Under the pieces are notes generated by a model. That model worked only from the letters and a program-made list of their open reading frames with translations, searched no databases and was not told the origin of the DNA. Of a stretch of 14,295 nt of DNA, positions 1 through 6,332 are shown in pieces; the first letter of the stretch is position 1; every line of letters starts with the position of its first letter. The position numbers were made by a program, and so were the translations under genes. The stretch comes from CBDDFQ01 sp965227035 (GTDB lineage Bacteria > Pseudomonadota > Gammaproteobacteria > Burkholderiales > Burkholderiaceae_C), in NCBI GenBank assembly GCA_965227035.1, contig CBDDFQ010000001.1:1-14295 (forward strand), read 5' to 3'.

Positions 1-244
1 CAATCCCGGCGCCTTCCACCGCCCCGACGCCGCCGGCTACGTGTTCTGGAGCGAGCGCGTCATCGAGCTCGACGCCCTCAACCCCCAGGTGGCCGCCCGC
101 CTCGCGCGCGCCCTCGACCGCTGGAGCAAGCTCGCCGAGCCCTACCGCAGCGCCGCGCGCGAAGCCATCGCGCGCGTGGCCGCCAAGCCCGACCTGAGCA
201 AGGACACCCACGAGGTCGTGACCCGCGCCCTGGCCGGCAGCTGA
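1..244 (+). CDS. pepN: Aminopeptidase N (M1 family), C-terminal end only
   Basis: Only the last 80 or so codons are inside the window; the reading frame is open from the left edge (codons begin at base 2) and ends in TGA at 242-244. The peptide begins NPGAFHRPDAAGY and continues through VIELDALNPQVAARLARAL to a helical tail ending TRALAGS. This is the typical C-terminal helical domain of the proteobacterial zinc aminopeptidase N, which trims N-terminal residues from peptides in the cytoplasm. The catalytic HExxH region lies outside the window, so the assignment rests on the tail plus the common betaproteobacterial order pepN-fbp. The next gene, fbp, starts 43 bases downstream on the same strand with no terminator visible between them, so the two may be cotranscribed. 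Confidence 0.88.
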   Translation, partial: NPGAFHRPDAAGYVFWSERVIELDALNPQVAARLARALDRWSKLAEPYRSAAREAIARVAAKPDLSKDTHEVVTRALAGS

Positions 245-287
245 TCCGTACCCAAGCAACGCATCGAAGAGAAACCGAAGAACCCTC

Positions 288-1301
288 ATGGCTCAACAGA
301 AGATTTCCCTCACCCGCTACCTCGTCGAACAGCAGCGCGCCGACGGCCTCATCCCCGGCCAGCTGCGGCTGCTGCTCGAAGTGGTGGCCCGTGCCTGCAA
401 GAGCATCAGCCAGGCCGTCAACAAGGGCGCCCTGGGCGGCGTGCTCGGCACCGCCGAGAGCGAGAACGTGCAGGGCGAGATCCAGAAGAAGCTGGACATC
501 ATCGCCAACGAGGTGCTGATCGAGGCCAACGAATGGGGCGGCCACCTCGCCGCCATGGCCAGCGAGGAGATGGACAGCATCTACGTCGTGCCCAACCGCT
601 ATCCGCAGGGCGAGTACCTGCTCATGTTCGACCCGCTCGACGGCAGCAGCAACATCGACGTCAACGTCAGCATCGGCACCATCTTCAGCGTGCTCAAGAA
701 GCCCGAGGGCCACCCCGGCGTGCAGGAGGGCGACTTCCTCCAGGCCGGCACCCAGCAGGTGGCCGCCGGCTACTGCATCTACGGCCCGCAGACCACCCTC
801 GTGCTGACCGTGGGCAACGGCGTCGCCATGTTCACCCTCGACCGCGAGCAGGGCAGCTTCGTGCTGACGCAGGAAGACATCCAGATTCCGCCCGACACCA
901 AGGAATTCGCGATCAACATGAGCAACATGCGCCACTGGGACGAGCCCGTGAAGCGCTACATCGACGAATGCCTGGCCGGCAAGGAAGGCCCGCGCGGCAA
1001 GGACTTCAACATGCGCTGGATCGCCAGCATGGTGGCCGACGTGCACCGCATCCTGATGCGCGGCGGCGTCTTCATGTACCCCTGGGACAAGCGCGAGCCC
1101 GAGAAGGCCGGCAAGCTGCGCCTGATGTACGAGGCCAACCCCATGAGCTGGCTGGTGGAACAGGCCGGCGGCGCCGCCACCAACGGCAAGCAGCGCATCC
1201 TGGAGCTGCAGCCCACCAAGCTGCACGAGCGCGTCAGCGTGATGTTGGGTTCGCGAAACGAAGTCGAGCGTTTGACCCAGTACCACGCTCAAAAGGACTG
1301 A
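288..1301 (+). CDS. fbp: Fructose-1,6-bisphosphatase class I
   Basis: This 337-residue protein hydrolyses fructose 1,6-bisphosphate to fructose 6-phosphate plus phosphate, the committed step of gluconeogenesis, in the cytoplasm. The metal-binding signature DPLDGSSNIDVN is at residues 115-126, with the upstream acidic site ASEEM at 91-95. Substrate-site segments include NMRWIASMVADVHRIL (241-256) and YEANPMSWLVEQAGG (281-295). Length and motif order match the complete class I family, so the enzyme looks intact. The ATG at 288 follows a purine-rich stretch (GAAGAGAAACCGAAGAA) but no strong Shine-Dalgarno. It lies between pepN and tRNA-Thr, a core chromosomal context. A 404-codon open frame on the opposite strand (78-1292) is a high-GC shadow. 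Confidence 0.97.
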   Translation: MAQQKISLTRYLVEQQRADGLIPGQLRLLLEVVARACKSISQAVNKGALGGVLGTAESENVQGEIQKKLDIIANEVLIEANEWGGHLAAMASEEMDSIYVVPNRYPQGEYLLMFDPLDGSSNIDVNVSIGTIFSVLKKPEGHPGVQEGDFLQAGTQQVAAGYCIYGPQTTLVLTVGNGVAMFTLDREQGSFVLTQEDIQIPPDTKEFAINMSNMRHWDEPVKRYIDECLAGKEGPRGKDFNMRWIASMVADVHRILMRGGVFMYPWDKREPEKAGKLRLMYEANPMSWLVEQAGGAATNGKQRILELQPTKLHERVSVMLGSRNEVERLTQYHAQKD

Positions 1302-1310
1302 AAACCTCGC

Positions 1311-1316
1311 TATAAT
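1311..1316 (+). promoter_or_regulatory. -10 box of the tRNA-Thr promoter
   Basis: A perfect consensus TATAAT lies 10 bases before the tRNA 5' end, which would place transcription start a few bases before the mature tRNA. No good -35 is visible at the standard spacing; TTGACC at 1272-1277 is too far upstream. The box falls just after the fbp stop codon, so the tRNA probably has its own promoter. Confidence 0.6.
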
Positions 1317-1326
1317 CGAAGGCTTC

Positions 1327-1402
1327 GCCGGTGTAGCTCAGTCGGTAGAGCAGCTCATTCGTAATGAGAAGGTCGGGTGTTCGATTCATCTCTCCGGCAC
1401 CA
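1327..1402 (+). tRNA. tRNA-Thr, anticodon CGT
   Basis: This is a 76-base tRNA with encoded CCA (1400-1402). The acceptor stem GCCGGTG pairs with CTCCGGC apart from one T-T mismatch at the sixth pair. The D arm contains AGCTCAGTCGGTAGAGC. The anticodon loop TTCGTAA (1358-1364) exposes CGT at 1360-1362, reading ACG threonine codons. The T loop TTCGATT is canonical, though the T stem uses G-T wobble pairs. Identity elements agree with threonine. It marks the left boundary of the accessory block, since an insertion sequence and AT-rich genes follow. tRNA-Thr genes are known island integration sites, but no second copy of its 3' end was found in the window. Confidence 0.96.
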
Positions 1403-1408
1403 AACAAG

Positions 1409-1443
1409 AAAGCCCCCGATTCGCAAGAGTCAGGGGCTTTTTT
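1409..1443 (+). terminator. Intrinsic terminator after tRNA-Thr
   Basis: AAAGCCCCCGA and TCAGGGGCTTT form an 11-position stem with one C-A mismatch around the loop TTCGCAAGAG. The stem is followed by a run of six Ts (1438-1443, partly within the stem). It is the expected transcription stop for the tRNA and sits only a few bases before the inverted repeat of the IS element. Confidence 0.85.
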
Positions 1444-1450
1444 CATGTCC

Positions 1451-1478
1451 GTGACCCGTCCTGACCAGGGTTGACACC
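1451..1478 (+). repeat. Left terminal inverted repeat of the IS3 element
   Basis: GTGACCCGTCCTGACC... matches the reverse complement of the right end at 22 of 28 positions. The outer 8 bases and the inner 6 bases (GACACC) are identical. The TTGACA inside it (1471-1476) could act as a -35 box, but no clear -10 follows. Confidence 0.85.
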
Positions 1479-1495
1479 TTTTCCTCAAGAAAAGG
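1477..1495 (+). promoter_or_regulatory. Hairpin covering the orfA ribosome-binding site
   Basis: CCTTTTC (1477-1483) and GAAAAGG (1489-1495) form a perfect 7-bp stem with a 5-base loop. The 3' arm contains the only Shine-Dalgarno-like sequence before orfA (AAAAGG, 7 bases before the ATG at 1503). In a read-through transcript the site would be paired and translation of the transposase damped. The role is inferred; such protection from outside transcription is known in other insertion sequences. Confidence 0.5.
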
Positions 1496-1502
1496 CAAGT
1501 CA

Positions 1503-1913
1503 ATGGAATCAAGCATCAAACGCACGCAGCGGGACTACACGCTGGCTTTTAAGCTGTCGGTGGTCGATCAGGTGGAAAAAGGCGACCTCACGTACAAACA
1601 GGCTCAGGAGCGCTACGGCATCCAGGGCCGTTCGACCGTTTTGGTGTGGTTGCGCAAGCATGGTCGCCAGAACTGGAGTTCGGCATCATCTGGGCTTGCC
1701 ATGCCAGTACCGATCAAGAAGCTCTCATCCGCACCTGCTGCACCGCTGACTCCCGAACAGAAGATCAAGGCCCTCGAAGTCCAGCTTCGCGAAGCCGATG
1801 AGAAGGCCCAATTGTTCGAAGCGGTAATCGATGTCTTGAAGAAGGACTACGGGGTGCGCATCGTAAAAAAGCCTTTGGGCAAGTCCTCTCGCAAAAGCTC
1901 CTCCCGGGGCTGA
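1503..1913 (+). CDS. IS3-family transposase, OrfA
   Basis: This 136-residue protein has an N-terminal helix-turn-helix (about residues 10-52, including YKQAQERYGIQGRSTVLVWL) that binds the inverted repeats. A heptad-rich segment follows (about residues 82-118, TPEQKIKALEVQLREADEKA), typical of the OrfA leucine zipper that joins OrfA and OrfAB. In IS3 elements OrfA alone usually regulates, and the OrfAB fusion catalyses transposition. The frame is intact and contains the frameshift signal at 1865-1871 near its 3' end. The start ATG at 1503 is supported by AAAAGG 7 bases upstream. With orfB broken, any OrfA made could still bind ends of related copies elsewhere. Confidence 0.92.
   Translation: MESSIKRTQRDYTLAFKLSVVDQVEKGDLTYKQAQERYGIQGRSTVLVWLRKHGRQNWSSASSGLAMPVPIKKLSSAPAAPLTPEQKIKALEVQLREADEKAQLFEAVIDVLKKDYGVRIVKKPLGKSSRKSSSRG
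1865..1871 (+). other. Programmed -1 frameshift site (A AAA AAG)
   Basis: The heptamer A AAA AAG is in the correct phase of orfA (codons GTA AAA AAG). A slip of -1 moves into the frame that runs through LSVARACHHWGVSRQAYY, the start of OrfB. This is the canonical slippery sequence for OrfAB production in IS3 elements. Confidence 0.8.
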
Positions 1914-1915
1914 GC

Positions 1916-2761
1916 GTGGCGAGGGCTTGCCACCATTGGGGCGTCAGCCGCCAAGCCTACTACCAGCAGTTGCAGCATCAGCAGCAACGCTGTGCACGTG
2001 CCGACATCGTGATCCGGCGTGCGCCTGCGTCAGCCCCGATTGGGCGCGCGCAAGCTGCACCATCTGCTCAAGCAGCCGCTGCAGCACGCCGGCGCGAGCC
2101 TGGGGCGCGATGCGTTGCTGGACGTGCTGCGCGAGGCGCGCATGCTGATGGTGCCGAAGCGGGCGTATCACAAGACTACCGACAGCCATCATCGATTCCG
2201 ACGCCACCCCCCACTTGCTCAAAGAGGGGCGTCATCAGGTTCGGGCGACTGCCAGCGAGCAGGTGTGGGCGGCCGACACCACGTACTTGCTCACCGACCA
2301 GGGTTCGTCTATCTCAGCCTGGTCACTGATGCATGGTCGCGCAAGCTCGTGGGCCATCACGTGCACGACAGCCTGCACACCGAGCAGATCAGCCGAGCAC
2401 TGAAGTTCGCGCTCAAAGGCCGGCAGACGCGGCAAATGCTGGTGCATCGCTCAGACAGGGGCATCCAGTACTGCTCGAACGACTATCAGGAGATTCATCG
2501 GCGCACGGCATCGCCTGCTCGATGACGGACGGCTACGACTGCTATCAGTACGCGCTGGCCGAGCGCGCCAACGGGATTCTGAAGATGGAGTTCCTGTTGC
2601 ACCCGCCTGCCGATCTGGCCCGGGCCAGCCGGATGGTCCAGCAGGCCATGCAAATCTATAACCAGGAGAGACCGCACCACCCCCCTAAATTGAAAACGCC
2701 CGATGAGGTTCATCGGGCGTCTCTGGCTGGCTGGATCAAGTCGGCCATGAGTCCTTCATAG
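1916..2761 (+). pseudogene. IS3-family transposase, OrfB (DDE integrase), frameshifted
   Basis: The OrfB sequence can be read end to end only by switching frame about four times. It opens with ARACHHWGVSRQAYYQQL, changes frame near 2013-2021 to RLRQPRLGARKLHHLL, then again in a C run near 2205-2212 to LLKEGRHQV...SEQVWAADTTYL. Near 2297 it changes to FVYLSLVTDAWSRKLVGHH...LVHRSDRGIQYCSNDY, and near 2505 to HGIACSMTDGYDCYQYALAERANGILK...QERPHHPPK. The DDE residues are all still encoded (WAADT, HRSDRG, LAERANG), but in different frames. It ends in TAG at 2759-2761, abutting the right inverted repeat. The changes appear to be small indels (two +1-like, two -1-like), which would fit decay or uncorrected read errors. 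Confidence 0.88.
2696..2720 (-). terminator. Hairpin terminator on the minus strand inside the orfB 3' end
   Basis: ACGCCCGATGA and TCATCGGGCGT form a perfect 11-bp stem with a 3-base loop. Read on the minus strand it is followed by TTTTCAATTT, an intrinsic-terminator shape. On the plus strand it lies within codons for TPDEVHRAS and is followed by CTCTGG, so it should act leftward, stopping transcription that enters the element from the right. Function is inferred from the structure alone. Confidence 0.5.
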
Positions 2762-2788
2762 GTGTCGACCTATGGCAGGGCGGGTCAC
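2761..2788 (-). repeat. Right terminal inverted repeat of the IS3 element
   Basis: Its reverse complement begins GTGACCCGCCCTGCC and ends GACACC, pairing with the left repeat at 22 of 28 positions. It begins on the last base of the orfB stop codon. Confidence 0.85.
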
Positions 2789-2899
2789 TTCGGGTGCTCC
2801 GGTTGCGATGCGTCTTTGATATTCCCATGACAACGCGGCGACACCACACGAGCGTGCCGCCACGCAGTCGAGCCCACCTCAAAGCGGACAACTGGATGG

Positions 2900-2929
2900 T
2901 ATGCGACTAAGTCAAACACTCGTCGCATA
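2900..2929. repeat. Perfect 8-bp inverted repeat, possible operator
   Basis: TATGCGAC (2900-2907) and GTCGCATA (2922-2929) are separated by 14 bases. The 22-base centre-to-centre spacing is about two helical turns, which suits a dimeric DNA-binding protein or a weak hairpin. It is about 130 bases before the first gene of the operon. Confidence 0.4.
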
Positions 2930-2993
2930 AAGACCAAGTAGTTCCACGAAGTTCGTTAGTTGTGGCCATCCTTCACAATCGTGACTGTCTTCG

Positions 2994-3022
2994 GATTTCC
3001 TGAGGCGCTTCGCTTGGAAATC
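2994..3022 (+). repeat. Strong hairpin in the leader of the ParB-like gene
   Basis: GATTTCC (2994-3000) pairs with GGAAATC (3016-3022). Inside it, AGGCG pairs with CGCTT across the loop CTT, giving about 12 pairs with a 2-base bulge. No T run follows, so it does not look like an ordinary terminator. It lies 27 bases before the Shine-Dalgarno and could be an operator or an RNA leader element. Confidence 0.45.
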
Positions 3023-3058
3023 TAGCCAATCTACATATCCACAACGTTCGGAGGATCA

Positions 3059-4354
3059 ATGGTGCTTTCTACGACAGTGCGCAGGCAGAAATTAGATGAA
3101 CTAAGAAAATCCACTCCCGAAGGAAAACAAAAGCTCTTTTACAAAGGAAGGCCAGAAAATTTTGATGTCCATCGCATCAATCTCGATTGGCTTATTTACA
3201 ACGAGCACAATGGTCGCATTGAAGCAGAAATGCTAACTTGGAAACAAGAACATCAAATTTCTGCAGAGTACTCTACCGAGAAGCATCATTTCATTGAGGG
3301 ATTGCTCTGGAATTTGAGCGTCTCCCGCAACAAGGCAACACTAGAAGATTTAAAGAAAAAATCTCAGCAACGCCCAGGAATTGTAAGCTTGGACGGCGTC
3401 ATCATTGACGGAAATCGAAGAGCAATGCTACTCCGTCGAATGGAACAGGATAGTAAACCTCAATATTTTGACGCAATAATTTTACCAGATGCCTATGCTG
3501 ACAACGAGACCGAAATTGTCCGATTGGAGACTCAGTATCAGCTAGGAGAAGATTCAAAAGTTGAATACGGGTCAATCCAAAAATATCTTCATGCCCGGCG
3601 ACTTAATGCGGACTTAAATATTCCAGAGACAGAAATAGATGCACTAATGGGTCGAGAGCATGGCTATGCAGAACGTCTTCTCGGAATTATGGATCTCATG
3701 GACGGATACCTTGAGCACATCGGCTGTCCACGGCTCTATACCATGCTAAAAGACACCGATGGAACTAAAGAGGGAATGTTTGTCGACCTCTTCAACGACC
3801 TAAAAAGACTAGAAGGCAAAAACCCAAGAGTAGAATGGATTTTCGACGAGATAATTGACGTTCTTCGATTAAAAACAATTCAATTCGACTACATTCGCCT
3901 TGGCGACTTTGCGGATGCAAAAAAATCTTACCGCGCCTTATCCCATCAAAGCAAGGGCAAGAATTTTTTCGGGCACGAGGAAATTTGGAAATCTTTTGCA
4001 AAAGAGCACACTCGCACCATCGACCCAATAAATACAGGCATGGATAGTCTGGAGGAATATATCGCCAAGAATCCGGGATATTCAAGCAAGACAGATGCAG
4101 CAAAAGCGCGAGATGAAGACTGGAGTGCGATGGTCTCCAGTCATATGAAGAAAAACTTTGGGACGTCGGGCGACAAGCTTTATTACAAAATTGAAGAACT
4201 AAAACCCAAAGAGCTCCTAGAGAAAGCAAAATTAGCGCTTGATGGAATTGAAATAGAGGGAGATGCTCTTGTTGCGGATCTCGCGAACGAGGGAATCGTA
4301 AGAGCGCTCAATCAAATGACCTATGAAATGAAAAAGCGCTTTGAACGAATTTAA
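3059..4354 (+). CDS. ParB/sulfiredoxin-fold domain protein, first gene of the putative defence operon
   Basis: This protein has 431 residues. The N-terminal part carries marks of the ParB/Srx superfamily: INLDWLIYNEHNGRI (40-54), the region where ParB proteins have an N-R motif, then GVIIDGNRRAMLLRR (113-127), the GNRR-type nucleotide/phosphate-binding box. QYQLGEDSKVEYGSIQKY (159-176) follows, a typical post-box helix. The remainder is mostly helical and I do not recognise it. Members of this fold include DNA-partitioning CTPases, and DUF262-type NTPases act as sensors or effectors in several modification-linked defence systems. The start is set by CGGAGG at 3049-3054. The helicase gene begins 16 bases after its stop, so they form one operon. 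A chromosome-partitioning role is unlikely, because there is no ParA partner or parS site nearby. It is strongly AT-rich compared with fbp and rhs. Confidence 0.72.
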   Translation: MVLSTTVRRQKLDELRKSTPEGKQKLFYKGRPENFDVHRINLDWLIYNEHNGRIEAEMLTWKQEHQISAEYSTEKHHFIEGLLWNLSVSRNKATLEDLKKKSQQRPGIVSLDGVIIDGNRRAMLLRRMEQDSKPQYFDAIILPDAYADNETEIVRLETQYQLGEDSKVEYGSIQKYLHARRLNADLNIPETEIDALMGREHGYAERLLGIMDLMDGYLEHIGCPRLYTMLKDTDGTKEGMFVDLFNDLKRLEGKNPRVEWIFDEIIDVLRLKTIQFDYIRLGDFADAKKSYRALSHQSKGKNFFGHEEIWKSFAKEHTRTIDPINTGMDSLEEYIAKNPGYSSKTDAAKARDEDWSAMVSSHMKKNFGTSGDKLYYKIEELKPKELLEKAKLALDGIEIEGDALVADLANEGIVRALNQMTYEMKKRFERI

Positions 4355-4370
4355 TTACAATAGGTGATTT

Positions 4371-6332
4371 GTGGGAAAAATATTAATTGGCTATAGCGAA
4401 TCCACAAGAACCCTAACCTTCAGCGGGGCCGACGCTTCTTTGACCCGCAACCCAATGTTTGCGGCCCACTTCAAAAAGCAGGGAGGATCTATTACTGGCG
4501 AAGGAATTCTTCATCTTCCGACCGGTGAGGCTGGCTTAAGTCAGCAATATCGTTCGGTCTTGAAGCTATTTGAGTATGCCGGACTTGAATTTGAATTGGA
4601 ATCCGGCATATCTTCGGCGCTCGATGCTGTGAAAATTGAGGCTGAAGATTTTGAAAAATTTTCAAAACTAGCGTCGGATATTTGGGACCGCGCAATTGAC
4701 ACGGAAGCATTTCTTGAGTTCGTTAAAACAGTTGAGGCCGCGTGCAATCGAACATTTTATCGAAAGCAATTGCTATCAGCCTTTCATCTTTCCTTCGCCA
4801 GGAATGCATGCAATTTTTCCGTGCCTGGAGCAGGAAAAACCTCCATTGTTTACGCGACCTATGCATTTCTAAGAACTCTTCCACCAACCGATCGTCGAAG
4901 GGTTGATCGGCTTTTAATCGTTGGACCATTGGCTTCATTCAAAGCATGGGAAGACGAATACAAAGCGATTTTCGGAACATCACCAATTGCCAAAAGAATT
5001 TCGGGAGGAATGCCAGCTTCAGAGCGGTTAAATCATCTAAAGGGAATAACTATTGAATCCCGAAACGTTGAACTCACTCTCACGTCGTACCAGACGCTGG
5101 CTTTCTCCGAGGAGGGTTTTAGCGCCATGCTGCAGCGTGTGGGCTCTACAACCATGATGGTGTTAGACGAAGCTCATTACATTAAAAACGAAGATGGATT
5201 TTGGGCTGCCGCGGCACTTAAGCTGGCCAAATTCGCGTCATGCCGAGTTGTATTAACAGGCACACCAGCCCCAAATGGCTACGAAGACCTAGGAAACTTA
5301 TTTCGTTTCATTTATCCGATGCGTGATCTAATCGGATTCCCCAGCTCCGCATTGCGCGCAATGTCAGATGGAACTATGACACGCGCCATTCCTCAATTAA
5401 AATCTAGAATTAGGCCTTTTTTTACTAGAATACGAAAATCCGATCTGAACCTTCCTCCGGCAATCGAGCATCGAATAAAAATTTCAATGGGAGCCAAACA
5501 GGAGAAGATTTATCGAAATTTAGAGAGCAAAATTGTCCCTCAGTTTAGAAGGGATTTGATCAGCAGTAATGCCACAGTACGAGTTAAAGCGCGACTGATT
5601 CGACTTCGCCAAGCCGCAATCAATCCAGAATTACTTCTTCTTCCCATCGAGCAAGAGACTTTATTCGACATCGGAGCAACCGGTGAGTACTCCATCACCG
5701 AAAAAGAAGTTGTAAATCTTGTTAACGACTTCAGGATACAAGAAGACCTTGAAAGATTAAAAGTTTGCCGCGAAATAGCATTGCGCACTTTGTCCTCACA
5801 AGGAAAAATTCTTATTTGGTCATATTTTATTGGAAATCTTCAGCGCCTAAAGGATATCTTCAAAAATCAAACATCTTTTTTAGAAACACTAACTGGCGTA
5901 ACTCCGGTTGGCGGCGGAGAGGAAGAAGCACTAACCATTGGTACTCGAGAAGAAATAATCGATCGATTTCATAGCACTAGAGGCCCTGCGGTACTAATAG
6001 CCAATCCTCAAGCAGTGGGCGAATCAATTTCGCTTCATAAAGCTTGTAGGACAGCAATTTACTATGACCGCGACTTCAATGCCGGTCGATTTATTCAATC
6101 CAAGGATCGTATCCACCGGTATAACCCCGCGGGAGGGGAAGCAGTAAATTACTACTATCTAGAATGCGGTGGGACAATCGACGAAGACATAGACACAAGA
6201 CTACGGCAAAAAGAGAAGCGCCTTATTGATCTAGCGGACTCAGAAGATATTCCCCTGCTTACATCTGTTGGCGACGACGATGATGATATACGGGTGGTAC
6301 TTGAAGCTTATGAACGTCGCAAGGGAATCTGA
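4371..6332 (+). CDS. SNF2/DEAH-type helicase (ATP-dependent DNA translocase)
   Basis: This 653-residue superfamily 2 helicase has all core motifs. Motif I is SVPGAGKTS (150-158), motif II LDEAHYIKN (265-273), motif III LTGTPAPNG (295-303), motif V region PQAVGESISLHKA (546-558) and motif VI QSKDRIHRYNP (576-586). The TGTP and SKDRIHR forms point to the SNF2 group of DNA translocases. The first 130 or so residues, before YRKQLLSAF, are an extra N-terminal region I do not recognise, perhaps for DNA or partner binding. The start is GTG at 4371, set by AGGTGA at 4362-4367 with an in-frame TGA directly upstream. The next gene overlaps its 3' end by 23 bases, indicating translational coupling. A likely role is ATP-driven sensing or translocation on unmodified DNA in a restriction-like complex; that is inferred from context. 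Confidence 0.88.
   Translation: MGKILIGYSESTRTLTFSGADASLTRNPMFAAHFKKQGGSITGEGILHLPTGEAGLSQQYRSVLKLFEYAGLEFELESGISSALDAVKIEAEDFEKFSKLASDIWDRAIDTEAFLEFVKTVEAACNRTFYRKQLLSAFHLSFARNACNFSVPGAGKTSIVYATYAFLRTLPPTDRRRVDRLLIVGPLASFKAWEDEYKAIFGTSPIAKRISGGMPASERLNHLKGITIESRNVELTLTSYQTLAFSEEGFSAMLQRVGSTTMMVLDEAHYIKNEDGFWAAAALKLAKFASCRVVLTGTPAPNGYEDLGNLFRFIYPMRDLIGFPSSALRAMSDGTMTRAIPQLKSRIRPFFTRIRKSDLNLPPAIEHRIKISMGAKQEKIYRNLESKIVPQFRRDLISSNATVRVKARLIRLRQAAINPELLLLPIEQETLFDIGATGEYSITEKEVVNLVNDFRIQEDLERLKVCREIALRTLSSQGKILIWSYFIGNLQRLKDIFKNQTSFLETLTGVTPVGGGEEEALTIGTREEIIDRFHSTRGPAVLIANPQAVGESISLHKACRTAIYYDRDFNAGRFIQSKDRIHRYNPAGGEAVNYYYLECGGTIDEDIDTRLRQKEKRLIDLADSEDIPLLTSVGDDDDDIRVVLEAYERRKGI

Larger units (their letters stand above)
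1451..2788 (+). mobile_element. IS3-family insertion sequence, probably inactive
   Basis: This element of about 1.34 kb is bounded by imperfect 28-base inverted repeats matching at 22 of 28 positions (1451-1478 and 2761-2788), with TGACCC...GGGTCA ends. It has the IS3 arrangement: orfA with a helix-turn-helix and coiled coil, then orfB with a DDE integrase domain reached by a -1 frameshift at A6G. I see no target-site duplication: the left flank ends ATGTCC and the right flank begins TTCGGG. orfB carries several frameshifts, so self-mobility is unlikely. The missing duplication suggests that one flank was rearranged or deleted after insertion, possibly when the downstream block arrived. The IS3 subgroup is not assigned. 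Confidence 0.9.
2789..3058. other. Intergenic region before the putative defence operon
   Basis: These 270 bases hold no convincing gene. They contain two inverted repeats (2900-2929 and 2994-3022, listed separately) and a Shine-Dalgarno CGGAGG at 3049-3054 just before the ATG at 3059. The first half is GC-rich like the host and the second half becomes AT-rich, so the junction of the acquired block probably lies here. I found no promoter with good -35 and -10 boxes at standard spacing, although one for the operon should lie in this region. Confidence 0.6.

Noticed and set aside
78..1292. 404-codon open frame on the minus strand opposite fbp
   Set aside because: The composition is a high-GC mirror of fbp (Val/Ala/His/Leu-rich, an arginine-rich tail), with no domain or ribosome-binding site; fbp is unmistakable on the other strand.
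533..1315. 260-codon plus-strand frame inside fbp
   Set aside because: An arginine/histidine-rich out-of-frame shadow of fbp.
3059..4354. Chromosome or plasmid partitioning ParB
   Set aside because: There is no ParA, no parS-like repeats, and no replication gene in the window.
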